IMG/VR virus record: IMGVR_UViG_3300010371_000624
Coordinates: 1 to 20,676 of that record
Reading direction: 5' to 3' (one strand)
Length of the DNA: 20,676 nt
From: a virus
Part shown: positions 8,801 to 15,555 of the stretch, one piece after another
How the letters are laid out: each line of letters begins with the position of its first letter
Numbering within the stretch: the stretch's first letter is position 1
Position numbers and translations under genes: made by a program
The notes under the pieces: model-generated
Seen by the model: only the letters and a program-made list of their open reading frames with translations
Told to the model about the DNA's origin: nothing
The model's database searches: none

Positions 8801-9348
8801 TGGACGCCGCAACGCTCGCCGCCTGCCTTGGTTGCCCGACCACGGTGGCCGTCGACTGGTTGCCGCATCTGGACTACGGCATGTCGCAGTACGACATCGA
8901 CACGCCGGCGCGGCAGGCGGCTTTCCTCGCGCAGGTAGGGCACGAAAGCGGCGGCCTGAAGTGGCTGACGGAGTTGTGGGGGCCGACGCCCGCGCAGCGC
9001 CAGTACGAACCGCCGGCGGACAAGGCGCGCGAGCTGGGCAACACGGAGCCGGGCGACGGTTTCCGCTTCCGCGGTCGCGGCCTGATCCAGGTCACCGGCA
9101 GGGCCAACTACGACGCCGTGGGCGCCGCGCTGTGTCTGGACTGCATCCGCCAGCCGGAGCTGCTAGCCGAGCCGGAATTCGCGCCCATCGTCGCCGCCTG
9201 GTGGTGGGCGCAGCACGGGCTTAACACGCTGGCCGATGCCGGCGACTTCGAGACGATCACCCGCCGCATCAATGGCGGCCTGAACGGCTACGACGACCGG
9301 CTGCAACGCTGGGTCGCGGCCAAGCACGCGCTGGGGGTAACCGCATGA
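8800..9348 (+). CDS. Endolysin, glycoside hydrolase family 19 (chitinase-like)
   Basis: 182 residues. The reading frame is open further upstream, but ATG 8800, which overlaps the preceding TGA, gives a domain-exact start. Family 19 hallmarks are clear: AAFLAQVGHESGG at 40-52 with catalytic-type Glu49, and FRGRGLIQVTGRANY at 90-104. The C-terminal helices (NGGLNGYDDRLQRW) are also typical. It should cleave peptidoglycan glycan strands (muramidase/chitinase-like fold) for host lysis. There is no signal peptide or SAR-type N-terminal TM helix, so release to the periplasm needs a holin, and candidates lie on both sides. The stop overlaps the next ATG as ATGA. Confidence 0.93.
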   Translation: MDAATLAACLGCPTTVAVDWLPHLDYGMSQYDIDTPARQAAFLAQVGHESGGLKWLTELWGPTPAQRQYEPPADKARELGNTEPGDGFRFRGRGLIQVTGRANYDAVGAALCLDCIRQPELLAEPEFAPIVAAWWWAQHGLNTLADAGDFETITRRINGGLNGYDDRLQRWVAAKHALGVTA

Positions 9349-9866
9349 ACTGGAAAGATATCGCGAGCGACGTGGGCAAGGCGGCGCCGCTATTGGGCGG
9401 CCTGCTGGGCGGCCCAGCCGGCGCGGCCATCGGCTCCATCGTGTCGTCCGCACTGGGCACCAACAATGATCCCGGTTCCGTGCTGGCCAGCCTGGCCAAC
9501 CCCGACGCGGCCGTGAAGCTCAAGCAGATTGAAAGCGACCAAGCCCTTGGCCTGCAGAAGCTGGCGGTGACCGCCGAGCAGAACCGGCTGGCCGCCGAGA
9601 CGGCGGCGGCGCAGGCGGTGAACGCCACCATGCAGGCCGAGGCCAAGTCGGACCATTGGCCCACCTACAGCTGGCGCCCGTTCGTCGGCTTCGTGTTCGG
9701 CACGACGTGGCTGGGCGTGTACCTGCTGTTGCCGCTGCTCAAGACGCCCATCCCCACCATCCCGCCAGAGGCATGGCTGGCGATCGGCGGCGTGCTGGGC
9801 GTGGCCTCGTTCTACCGGGGCAAGATGCAGGCAGACCCGCGCGTTCCCTCCGACAACCGGGGCTAG
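9345..9866 (+). CDS. Three-TM holin (GTA_holin_3TM-like)
   Basis: 173 residues, starting inside the endolysin stop (ATGA). A Gly/Ala-rich hydrophobic segment is at about 14-36 (LLGGLLGGPAGAAIGSIVSSAL). A long Ala/Gln-rich helix (55-100) follows. Two strong TM segments come next: about 112-132 (PFVGFVFGTTWLGVYLLLPLL) and 142-157 (EAWLAIGGVLGVASFY), then a charged tail. The order and the WRPFVGFVF motif match the three-TM holin family known from gene-transfer agents and many phages. It probably forms the membrane lesion that frees the endolysin. Its TAG stop shares CTAG (9863-9866) with the stop of the converging methyltransferase gene, so no separate terminator fits between the units. Confidence 0.87.
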   Translation: MNWKDIASDVGKAAPLLGGLLGGPAGAAIGSIVSSALGTNNDPGSVLASLANPDAAVKLKQIESDQALGLQKLAVTAEQNRLAAETAAAQAVNATMQAEAKSDHWPTYSWRPFVGFVFGTTWLGVYLLLPLLKTPIPTIPPEAWLAIGGVLGVASFYRGKMQADPRVPSDNRG

Positions 9867-10315
9867 TCCAAGCCCCACCACGGCGGGTAGAACACAACGA
9901 TGGCCGAGGGAAATGGCGCGTTGTGCTTCGCGCTGCCGAAGCGCAAACGGCCACGGATGAACCTAACTTCACCCTTCATCGCGTAGTCGTGCCACCAAGC
10001 GGTATCCGTGCGAACGGGAACGAGACAGACAACCAGCGCGCGTAGCGACGCATCGTATGCCTTGCGCATCCACGAAAGCATGTCGCTATAGGGCGGGTTC
10101 ATGAATACCCGGCCGCAGCCCCAGTCCTGCGCGAGTCCATCCGTTTCCGGGGTAAAGTAACGCGTACACAGTGCATTTGTGCCGTTGCTGCATGGATCAA
10201 GGTCAAAAACACCAAATTCCGCGATCAGTGCGGCAAACAGCTCGGGTGGCGTGCCGTGGACATCCGTTGCCGTTTTTCCGCCGGGCGGTAACAGAATGTG
10301 CTTGTGGCCGTCCAT
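9863..10315 (-). CDS. dam: Phage DNA N6-adenine methyltransferase (Dam family)
   Basis: 150 residues. FMNPPYSDM at 71-79 carries the catalytic NPPY motif of amino-methyltransferases, and FDLDPCS (37-43) fits the SAM-binding motif region. The opening (TPPELFAALIAEFG) is that of the short phage Dam-type family, and length matches. It should methylate adenine in phage or host DNA, protecting against restriction or altering regulation; no cognate restriction enzyme is present. The start ATG overlaps the helicase stop (TAATG, 10313-10317), so it is the last gene of the replication unit. Confidence 0.9.
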   Translation of the reverse strand: MDGHKHILLPPGGKTATDVHGTPPELFAALIAEFGVFDLDPCSNGTNALCTRYFTPETDGLAQDWGCGRVFMNPPYSDMLSWMRKAYDASLRALVVCLVPVRTDTAWWHDYAMKGEVRFIRGRLRFGSAKHNAPFPSAIVVFYPPWWGLD

Positions 10316-11721
10316 TACGCGCGCCTCTTCATGTAGTCCAGCAGGGCGTCCTGCACGCTGCGCTTGCCGTCGCGCCGGGCCATGACCACCTCGTCAATCG
10401 TCTTGCGCGCGACGATGTAGTGCACGAACACGGGCCGGTCGTGGCCGGCCTGCAGCTGGCGCACCGGCCCGATGCGCTCCAGGATCTGCAGCTGGGCCTC
10501 CAGCGCCCACCAGTGCGCGAAGAACACGAGGATGTTGCCGCCGTCCTGCAGGTTGAGGCCGTGGCCAGCGCTGTCGGGGTGGGCGAACAGGACGGGGATG
10601 CGCCCAGCGTTCCAATCGGCGATCGTTTGCGGGTGCTTGTCCAGAACGCGGCCCTGCGGAAATGCACGACGCAGGCGCTGCAGGTCGCTCTTGAAATGGT
10701 AGGCCACCAGCACCGGCATGCCCGCGGCTTCGTTGACGATCGACTCCAGCGCCTGCAGCTTGACGTCATGGACCTCGATCGTCTCCCGATCCGTCGATCC
10801 TTCCGGCGTGACGTACACCGCGCCGTTGGCCAGCTGCAGCAGCTTCTGCGACTTGGCCGCGGCGTTGACCGCTTCGACGTCGTGCCCGGCGATCTCGGCG
10901 AAGAACTCCTTTTCCATGTCGTCGTAGGCCTTGCGCGCCGCGCGCGGCAACTCGACTTCGATCACGTTGACGATGGGCTCGCGCAGGTCGAACCAGTCCT
11001 TCGGGTCGATCGACAAGGTGCAATCGGCGAGTCGCGCGTGGATCTCGTCGTGGGCGCTCTCGTTCGGCACCCACTTGACGTACTGCGCGTCGCCTTGCGG
11101 GATAGGCCGGAACCAACGCGACTGGAAGGCGCTGTACGTGCGTCCGAGCCGCTGGCCGGCGTCGATGAACCACTGCTGTCCCCACAGGTCCATGAGCCCG
11201 TTGGGCGCCGGCGTGCCGCTCAGGTTGATCCAGCTCTTCACCTGCGTGTGCGCGACCTTGCCGAGCGCCTTGGCGCGCACGCCGCCCTGCCGGGTGCGGA
11301 ACGACTTGAGCCGCGTGGACTCATCGGCGACCACCCGGCGGAACGGCCACGGCTTGCCGGCGTCCTCGAGCCACTGGCGCAGCCATGGCAGGTTTTCGTA
11401 GTTCGTGCAGTAGACTTGCGCGTCGCGGCGCAGCGCGGCGCCACGCTCAGCGGCACTACCGGTCACGCTGACGACGCTCAGGTCGCTCAGGTGAGACCAC
11501 TTGCGCGCCTCGTCAGGCCACGTAGACGCGGCGACGCGCAGGGGGGCCAGTACCAGGGTAGGGGCCGAGATGCCGACGATGTTGTAGAGCGCGTCCAGCA
11601 GCGTCAGGACGGTGATCGTTTTGCCAAGCCCCATGCCAGCGTAGAGGTTGGCGCGCGGCGTCGACAGCAGGAAATCCTGCGCCAGCGACTGGTAGGGGCG
11701 AGGAGTGAAAAGGCGGCTCAC
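10315..11721 (-). CDS. SNF2-type DEAD/DEAH-box helicase
   Basis: 468 residues from GTG 11721. The frame runs 70 codons further upstream, but those overlap the nuclease gene and look like Arg/Ala-rich shadow sequence. GTG 11721 overlaps the nuclease stop as GTGA and opens directly on FTPRPYQSLAQDF (Q motif region). Walker A is GMGLGKT at 29-35. The motif II equivalent is VVADES, motif III LSGTPAPN, and the C-terminal motif VI region ERIGPVRQLQAGH, all typical of phage SNF2-family helicases beside a VRR-NUC nuclease. It probably remodels or unwinds DNA at forks or recombination intermediates with ATP. It is the sixth-to-last function of a compact replication operon with polymerase, nuclease and methyltransferase. 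Confidence 0.9.
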   Translation of the reverse strand: MSRLFTPRPYQSLAQDFLLSTPRANLYAGMGLGKTITVLTLLDALYNIVGISAPTLVLAPLRVAASTWPDEARKWSHLSDLSVVSVTGSAAERGAALRRDAQVYCTNYENLPWLRQWLEDAGKPWPFRRVVADESTRLKSFRTRQGGVRAKALGKVAHTQVKSWINLSGTPAPNGLMDLWGQQWFIDAGQRLGRTYSAFQSRWFRPIPQGDAQYVKWVPNESAHDEIHARLADCTLSIDPKDWFDLREPIVNVIEVELPRAARKAYDDMEKEFFAEIAGHDVEAVNAAAKSQKLLQLANGAVYVTPEGSTDRETIEVHDVKLQALESIVNEAAGMPVLVAYHFKSDLQRLRRAFPQGRVLDKHPQTIADWNAGRIPVLFAHPDSAGHGLNLQDGGNILVFFAHWWALEAQLQILERIGPVRQLQAGHDRPVFVHYIVARKTIDEVVMARRDGKRSVQDALLDYMKRRA

Positions 11722-12008
11722 GCGAACAGCTCGTCTACCTGCGCGACGGTGCCCACCACTTTCACGATCTGGCCGAGCTGGCGCATGCGGATGTGCTCGC
11801 GCTGCTGCGCGCGCTCGTGGGCGTTGGCGGGGAACGTCCGGATGGTCTCCGGGTTCTTGACTTCGATCCAGACGCCGGGCTTGTGGGGCAGCATCAGGAA
11901 GCGGTCGGGCGCGTTGCGCCGCGCGATCCACTGGACCTTGCGCACTTCGCCGCGCGCCACGCGGGCGCGCTTGACCAGGTAGCGTTCGATGTCGCGTTCA
12001 AGGGTCAT
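11718..12008 (-). CDS. VRR-NUC domain nuclease
   Basis: 96 residues from ATG 12008; the longer frame starting at 12152 lies within the polymerase gene and is not protein-like. The compact PD-(D/E)XK core is visible: E5, N-A-P-D35, then W-I-E49-V-K51, and a QQREHIRMRQLG helix, as in stand-alone phage VRR-NUC proteins. Such nucleases cut structured DNA (Holliday junctions or flaps). It starts 1 nt after the polymerase stop and its own TGA overlaps the helicase GTG. The pairing with an SNF2 helicase is recurrent in phages and suggests a joint role in resolving replication/recombination intermediates. Confidence 0.9.
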   Translation of the reverse strand: MTLERDIERYLVKRARVARGEVRKVQWIARRNAPDRFLMLPHKPGVWIEVKNPETIRTFPANAHERAQQREHIRMRQLGQIVKVVGTVAQVDELFA

Positions 12009-12009
12009 G

Positions 12010-14082
12010 TCAATCTTTACGATACCTGTGGCATTCAAAGCCCGCGGCGGCGAGCGGCAAGCCCTGTGCCCAGGGCGGATTCGTCGCCAGCATGCGTGCC
12101 AGCGTTTCGTGCGAGTAGTCGTCGGCATCGGGTGTTTCGGTGAGCAGTTCATCGTGCACCGACAGCACGATCTCGTAGCCAGCGCTTTCGACAGCGGGCA
12201 TATTGTGCGCCATCACGTCGCGGGCAAAACCCTGCGTCCAGTTCTCGACGAACTTGCCGCCGTAGGCGGGGATGCGCCCCCACTGGCGCGTGTACTGGTT
12301 GATGCCCATGTAGCTGATCGAGCCGTCCTCAGCCACCTGCGGCTGCACGTAGCAGAGGTAGCGGCCGCTGGGCAAGCGACAGCGCAGCCATGCGCCATCA
12401 CAGCGCACCTTGATGTGCTGGCCGGCGCTGAACGTCTGGCCCTTGTTCGCCACGGCCTTGCGCACGGCGTCGGCGGCGGCGCTCCACAGCGCCTTGGTCG
12501 CGGAGTGCGCATCGCGCCACATCAGCACGAGTGCCTCACACGCCAGCCAGACGTGCTTGCGCAGGCCGAGCGTGCTGCGCTTGTTCTTCTTGAACCAATC
12601 CCACATGACCGAGGCCTGCTCCAGCCATTCGCGTGGCGCGTTGGCGTGCACCGAATCCGCTAGTTGGTCCAGATCCATGCCGTACACCGCAGCGAACGTC
12701 AGGAAGGCGCCGACACCGCCTTCATAGCCCAGGCCCAATTCCATCACCTTGCCGATCTGGCGCATGTACTTGTCGACCAGTTCGACCGGGATGCCGAAGG
12801 CGCGCGCGTAGGCCAACTTGTACAGATCCGCGCCATCGCCTTCGTCGTAGGCTTTGAACGCGCGCAGCTTCCAGCGCTCGCCGGCGAGGAACGCCAGGCC
12901 GCGGCCTTCGATATTCGACAAGTCGGCCACGCGCAGCTTCCTGCCGGGCGGCGCCACGATGCAGCCGCGCAGGGCGTTGGACGTCAGGCGCATCACCTCG
13001 TCGGTGACGAGCTCTACGCAGCCGGCTTTCAGCGCGTCGATGCCGGCGTCAATATCGCCGTTCTCCATGTCCGGCCGTGGCAGGTTCTGCGGCTGGAATA
13101 CGCGCCCTGCCCACCGACCCGTGCGCTGGGCGCCGCAGAACTGGAGCGTGTTGCGCAGGCGCCCGTCACTGGACGTAGCGTTCAGCAGCGCCTTGTACTT
13201 GGCCGTGCTGGTCTTGGTCGCTTCCAGACGGATGCTGATAAGCAGCTTCACCGCCTCGGGCAGCTCGGGGTCTTCCAGCCGGCGCCGGAGCGTGTCGGCG
13301 CGCATGTCCGGCAGTGTCACGCCGTGCTCGGCCAGGATGTACGCCAGCAGTTCGTCGCGCTTGCTGGGCGTCGTGAGCACGTCGTTCGTTGCGGCGCCCA
13401 ACTTCTTCTTGAGCCGCGCCTGTTCATCGGCCACCGCCGCGAGAGCGGCGTTCGCCAGATCCAGGTCGACGGCGAAACCGCGGTCATTGACGCGCTGGTC
13501 CAGATGCCACAGCGCCAGCTCGTCGCCGCGATAGTTCCAGTTCGGCAATCGGCGGTCGATCTCGCGCATGGCGACGATATCCTGCCGGCTGTACTCCAAG
13601 AACTCAGCCCACTCCTTCGGGTGCGTCTCGCGCGTGGCGCGGCGCAGCTTCATGTTCCTCGGACGCGGCTTGCAAAAAAGCTGAATCAGTTCGCGGCCAC
13701 GTTTGTCCTTGGCCTTGTCGTCCTCGACGCCGAGCGCGGCGCCGACCTTGTCCAGGCCGCCGGGCAGGCCGTGGGCCATGGCTTTGACCATGGTGTCGCG
13801 CCAGCGCTCCACTGGCACGTCGATGCCCCAGCAATGGCGGACCAGCGTGCGGTCGAAAAAGCTGTTGTGCGCGACGACTTCAATGGCTGGGTCTTGCAAC
13901 GCCGGCAGCAGTCCCAGCGGCACGTGTCGGCCGGTGCAGTCGATAACCGTAGGCTCGTCGTTGTCGAACGCCCACTGCACCACCGTAATCTCGGTGCTGG
14001 GGTGCGCGGCATAGCGCGCCGTGCCGTGCGCGCGCAGGTCGCATTCGCTGTACGTCTCAGTATCGAGATAGAGAGTGGTCAT
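12010..14082 (-). CDS. Family A (PolI-type) DNA polymerase with 3'-5' exonuclease
   Basis: 690 residues. The N-terminal exonuclease is intact: Exo I D7-x-E9 (LYLDTET), Exo II around N73/D77 (AHNSFFDR), Exo III Y164-D168 (YSRQD). The polymerase half has TGRWAGRVFQPQNLPR at 321-336, motif A with D387 (VADLSNIEGR), motif B at about 441-456 (RQIGKVMELGLGYEGG) and motif C H643-D644-E645 (VLSVHDELL). All catalytic residues are present. This is the replicative polymerase of the phage. Motif A reads DLSNIEGR rather than the PolI DYSQIELR, as in many phage enzymes. The start overlaps the previous small gene as ATGA. The enzyme has no 5'-3' exonuclease domain. Confidence 0.96.
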   Translation of the reverse strand: MTTLYLDTETYSECDLRAHGTARYAAHPSTEITVVQWAFDNDEPTVIDCTGRHVPLGLLPALQDPAIEVVAHNSFFDRTLVRHCWGIDVPVERWRDTMVKAMAHGLPGGLDKVGAALGVEDDKAKDKRGRELIQLFCKPRPRNMKLRRATRETHPKEWAEFLEYSRQDIVAMREIDRRLPNWNYRGDELALWHLDQRVNDRGFAVDLDLANAALAAVADEQARLKKKLGAATNDVLTTPSKRDELLAYILAEHGVTLPDMRADTLRRRLEDPELPEAVKLLISIRLEATKTSTAKYKALLNATSSDGRLRNTLQFCGAQRTGRWAGRVFQPQNLPRPDMENGDIDAGIDALKAGCVELVTDEVMRLTSNALRGCIVAPPGRKLRVADLSNIEGRGLAFLAGERWKLRAFKAYDEGDGADLYKLAYARAFGIPVELVDKYMRQIGKVMELGLGYEGGVGAFLTFAAVYGMDLDQLADSVHANAPREWLEQASVMWDWFKKNKRSTLGLRKHVWLACEALVLMWRDAHSATKALWSAAADAVRKAVANKGQTFSAGQHIKVRCDGAWLRCRLPSGRYLCYVQPQVAEDGSISYMGINQYTRQWGRIPAYGGKFVENWTQGFARDVMAHNMPAVESAGYEIVLSVHDELLTETPDADDYSHETLARMLATNPPWAQGLPLAAAGFECHRYRKD

Positions 14083-14273
14083 TCTCGCTCTGCCCAGCGA
14101 CCGGTGCGTGCGTTGAACCGGCTGAGCTCGCGTTTTAGCTGTTTAAGAACGTAGGGCGACACCTTGCGCATGCGACCGCGAAGCATGGCGGCCATGCTAT
14201 CGGCTACGTCGTCGGCTTGCTTCATCGTTTTTTCAGCTTCGGCGTAGCACTTTCTAAAATCGTCCCAGTACAT
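14079..14273 (-). CDS. Small helical protein before DNA polymerase
   Basis: 64 residues, mostly charged helix (FRKCYAEAEKTMKQADDVAD... MRKVSPYVLKQLKRELSRFN). AGGAG lies 7 nt before the ATG, and the TGA overlaps the polymerase ATG (14079-14082), so expression is coupled. No TM segment or known motif. Small basic helical proteins are common directly upstream of phage polymerases, but I cannot name a function. A polymerase-associated or nucleic-acid-binding role is only a guess from position. Confidence 0.75.
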   Translation of the reverse strand: MYWDDFRKCYAEAEKTMKQADDVADSMAAMLRGRMRKVSPYVLKQLKRELSRFNARTGRWAERE

Positions 14274-14283
14274 GGCGCATCTC

Positions 14284-14475
14284 CTATCGGTTGACTTCTT
14301 CGAACTCGTTGGCCTTCGCCGCGTTCTGGCAGCGGTGTAGCTTCATGCCTTCGTACAGCTTCCAGCCGGCGGACCCGCAGTCCACCCACTCCAGATCCTC
14401 CGCGCCGCAACGCGTGCACGTCGCGCTGCGCGGTTCGCCGTCATCTTCACGGTAGGTATCGAATCGCATGGGCAT
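14284..14475 (-). CDS. Small zinc-ribbon-like protein
   Basis: 63 residues. CTRCG at residues 20-24 and a second set C33 and H47-R-C49 (W..CGSAGWKLYEGMKLHRC) suggest a treble-clef or zinc-ribbon fold, a pattern repeated in many small phage proteins (CxxC ... W.L ... HxC). A second in-frame ATG two codons in (14469) is an equally good start: GGTGAG precedes it by about 7 nt. Likely metal-binding; partner and role unknown. It lies in the replication operon 10 nt before the 64-aa gene. Confidence 0.72.
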   Translation of the reverse strand: MPMRFDTYREDDGEPRSATCTRCGAEDLEWVDCGSAGWKLYEGMKLHRCQNAAKANEFEEVNR

Positions 14476-14489
14476 CTCACCCGGCTCCG

Positions 14490-14675
14490 TCAGTTAGGAG
14501 TAAGGATGCGCGGCGCGGCGTCGCGCGCAGCGGCGGTGACGGCGTTCAGGGCCACGATCAGGGCGGCTTGCGCCTTGGTAGGCTCCTGCGTTTCCGCCAG
14601 CGGCGGCTCGCTGAACGCCTGCGCGTTGACGCCGCCGTCGGCGGTGTCCTGGATCACGAGCGTGACGAGGGCCAT
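14490..14675 (-). CDS. Small conserved phage protein (61 aa)
   Basis: 61 residues from ATG 14675. The opening MALVTLVIQDTADGGVNAQA looks like a beta-strand pair. A Pro/Glu linker follows, then an Ala-rich helix (AQAALIVALNAVTAAARDAA). Proteins of this build, with a short beta hairpin and a helical tail, are common in phage replication operons, but none has a role I can name. The frame extends upstream to 14789, yet that part overlaps the previous gene and is Arg/Pro-rich noise. ATG comes 1 nt after the previous TGA, and no ribosome site is evident, so translation probably depends on coupling. Confidence 0.65.
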   Translation of the reverse strand: MALVTLVIQDTADGGVNAQAFSEPPLAETQEPTKAQAALIVALNAVTAAARDAAPRILTPN

Positions 14676-14676
14676 G

Positions 14677-14886
14677 TCATTCGGCCCGCGCGGGTGCGGA
14701 CGACGCCGACGCGGAAGGCGCCAACACGGAATAGCCGCGGGACTGCAACAGGGCAACGGCGTCCGCCTCGGCCTGCTTGCCTTCGACAAACGTGGCGAAA
14801 CTGCGGAGGACGCCGTGGAAGTCCTGGGTGAGATCAGTGCCGAGCGTGCGGATGAAGTCCTCGGCGTGCTGCTTGATGTTTAGCAT
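14677..14886 (-). CDS. Small helical protein with Ala/Pro tail (69 aa)
   Basis: 69 residues from ATG 14886, supported by AAGGAG about 8 nt upstream. The longer frame to 15069 runs back through the hairpin and into the ssDNA-binding gene and is rejected. Residues 1-45 are helical (LNIKQHAEDFIRTLGTDLTQDF...FVEGKQAEADAVALLQ); the last 15 are a low-complexity Ser/Ala/Pro stretch. Unknown function. It follows a strong hairpin (14919-14952), which could lower its expression relative to the genes before it. Confidence 0.68.
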   Translation of the reverse strand: MLNIKQHAEDFIRTLGTDLTQDFHGVLRSFATFVEGKQAEADAVALLQSRGYSVLAPSASASSAPARAE

Positions 14887-14918
14887 GGTGGTTCTCCTTG
14901 TAGTCGGGGATGGGTGGC

Positions 14919-14952
14919 ACGGGGAGGGTAGGTGTGGCGCTACCCTCCCCGT
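14919..14952 (-). terminator. Perfect 13-bp hairpin after the ssDNA-binding gene
   Basis: The arms ACGGGGAGGGTAG (14919-14931) and CTACCCTCCCCGT (14940-14952) are exact complements around an 8-nt loop. On the - strand the hairpin starts 7 nt after the DUF2815 stop. No U-run follows (the next bases are GCCACCC), so it is not a classic intrinsic terminator. It may act as an attenuator, an RNA 3'-end stabiliser or a processing site separating abundant upstream message from the downstream part. Confidence 0.6.
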
Positions 14953-14959
14953 AAAGCGA

Positions 14960-15538
14960 TCAGCCGAAATCGCTGGCGTCGGCGCCTGCGGACACCTCGT
15001 CGAACTCGTCGGCATCGGCCGGACGTCCGGCGCTGAACGCGTCACCGTCGTGGTCGAACTGGACGCCACGCAGCTGGGCGTTCACGCGCTTGCCGAACTT
15101 GTTGTCCTGCGCCCAGAACTCAATGCTGGCGTTGACGTAGCAGCCGGCGTACACGACGCCATCGCTCTCCGTAAGCGGCGAGCGATCCTTGGCCAGCACC
15201 GTCGGCCGGTTGGCTTTCTGCGCGGCGGCGGCGATGTACAGGCAACCGGGGAAACCGTCGTAGCTGGCCTTGTTGTCGCCGTCGTGCAGCGCCAGCTTGT
15301 CGGTCTTGTCCAGCTGCTTGTAGACCTCGGGCGCCTTGTCCTTCCACTTCTCCTTGGCGACCGCCTGCATCGCCTTCTTGATCTCGGCGATCTGCGGGTG
15401 ATCGGGCGGAATCAGGAAGCTGGCGCCGTAGCGGGGCTCGCCTTCGCCGTTGACGGTGGCCGGGGTGAACAGGTTGGGGAAGGCCAGGCGTGCGTTCTTG
15501 AGCATCACGCGGCCGATGGGCTGGGCAGGAGTGGTCAT
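14960..15538 (-). CDS. DUF2815 single-stranded DNA-binding protein
   Basis: 192 residues from ATG 15538, with AAGAGGA about 10 nt upstream. The frame further up belongs to the nuclease overlap. The body matches the phage DUF2815 family: GRVMLKNARLAFPNLFTP opening, GASFLIPPDHPQIAEIKKAM, then DGFPGCLYIAA and the VYAGCYVNASIEFWAQDN block. DUF2815 proteins are OB-fold ssDNA-binding proteins related to T7 gp2.5. The C-terminus is acidic and ends in aromatic-Gly (ADEFDEV...DASDFG), the usual protein-docking tail of SSBs. It likely coats ssDNA and recruits the polymerase and the Cas4-like nuclease encoded next to it. Function by family; the tail is seen directly. Confidence 0.9.
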   Translation of the reverse strand: MTTPAQPIGRVMLKNARLAFPNLFTPATVNGEGEPRYGASFLIPPDHPQIAEIKKAMQAVAKEKWKDKAPEVYKQLDKTDKLALHDGDNKASYDGFPGCLYIAAAAQKANRPTVLAKDRSPLTESDGVVYAGCYVNASIEFWAQDNKFGKRVNAQLRGVQFDHDGDAFSAGRPADADEFDEVSAGADASDFG

Positions 15539-15555
15539 GGCTTTTTCCTCTTGGG

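Noticed and set aside
10171-11982. 603-aa + strand frame over the helicase
   Set aside because: Antisense to a gene with intact helicase motifs; composition is low-complexity Arg/Ala/Leu/Val and it has no recognisable domain.
12664-14154. 496-aa + strand frame over the DNA polymerase
   Set aside because: Antisense shadow of the polymerase gene, whose catalytic motifs are all present.
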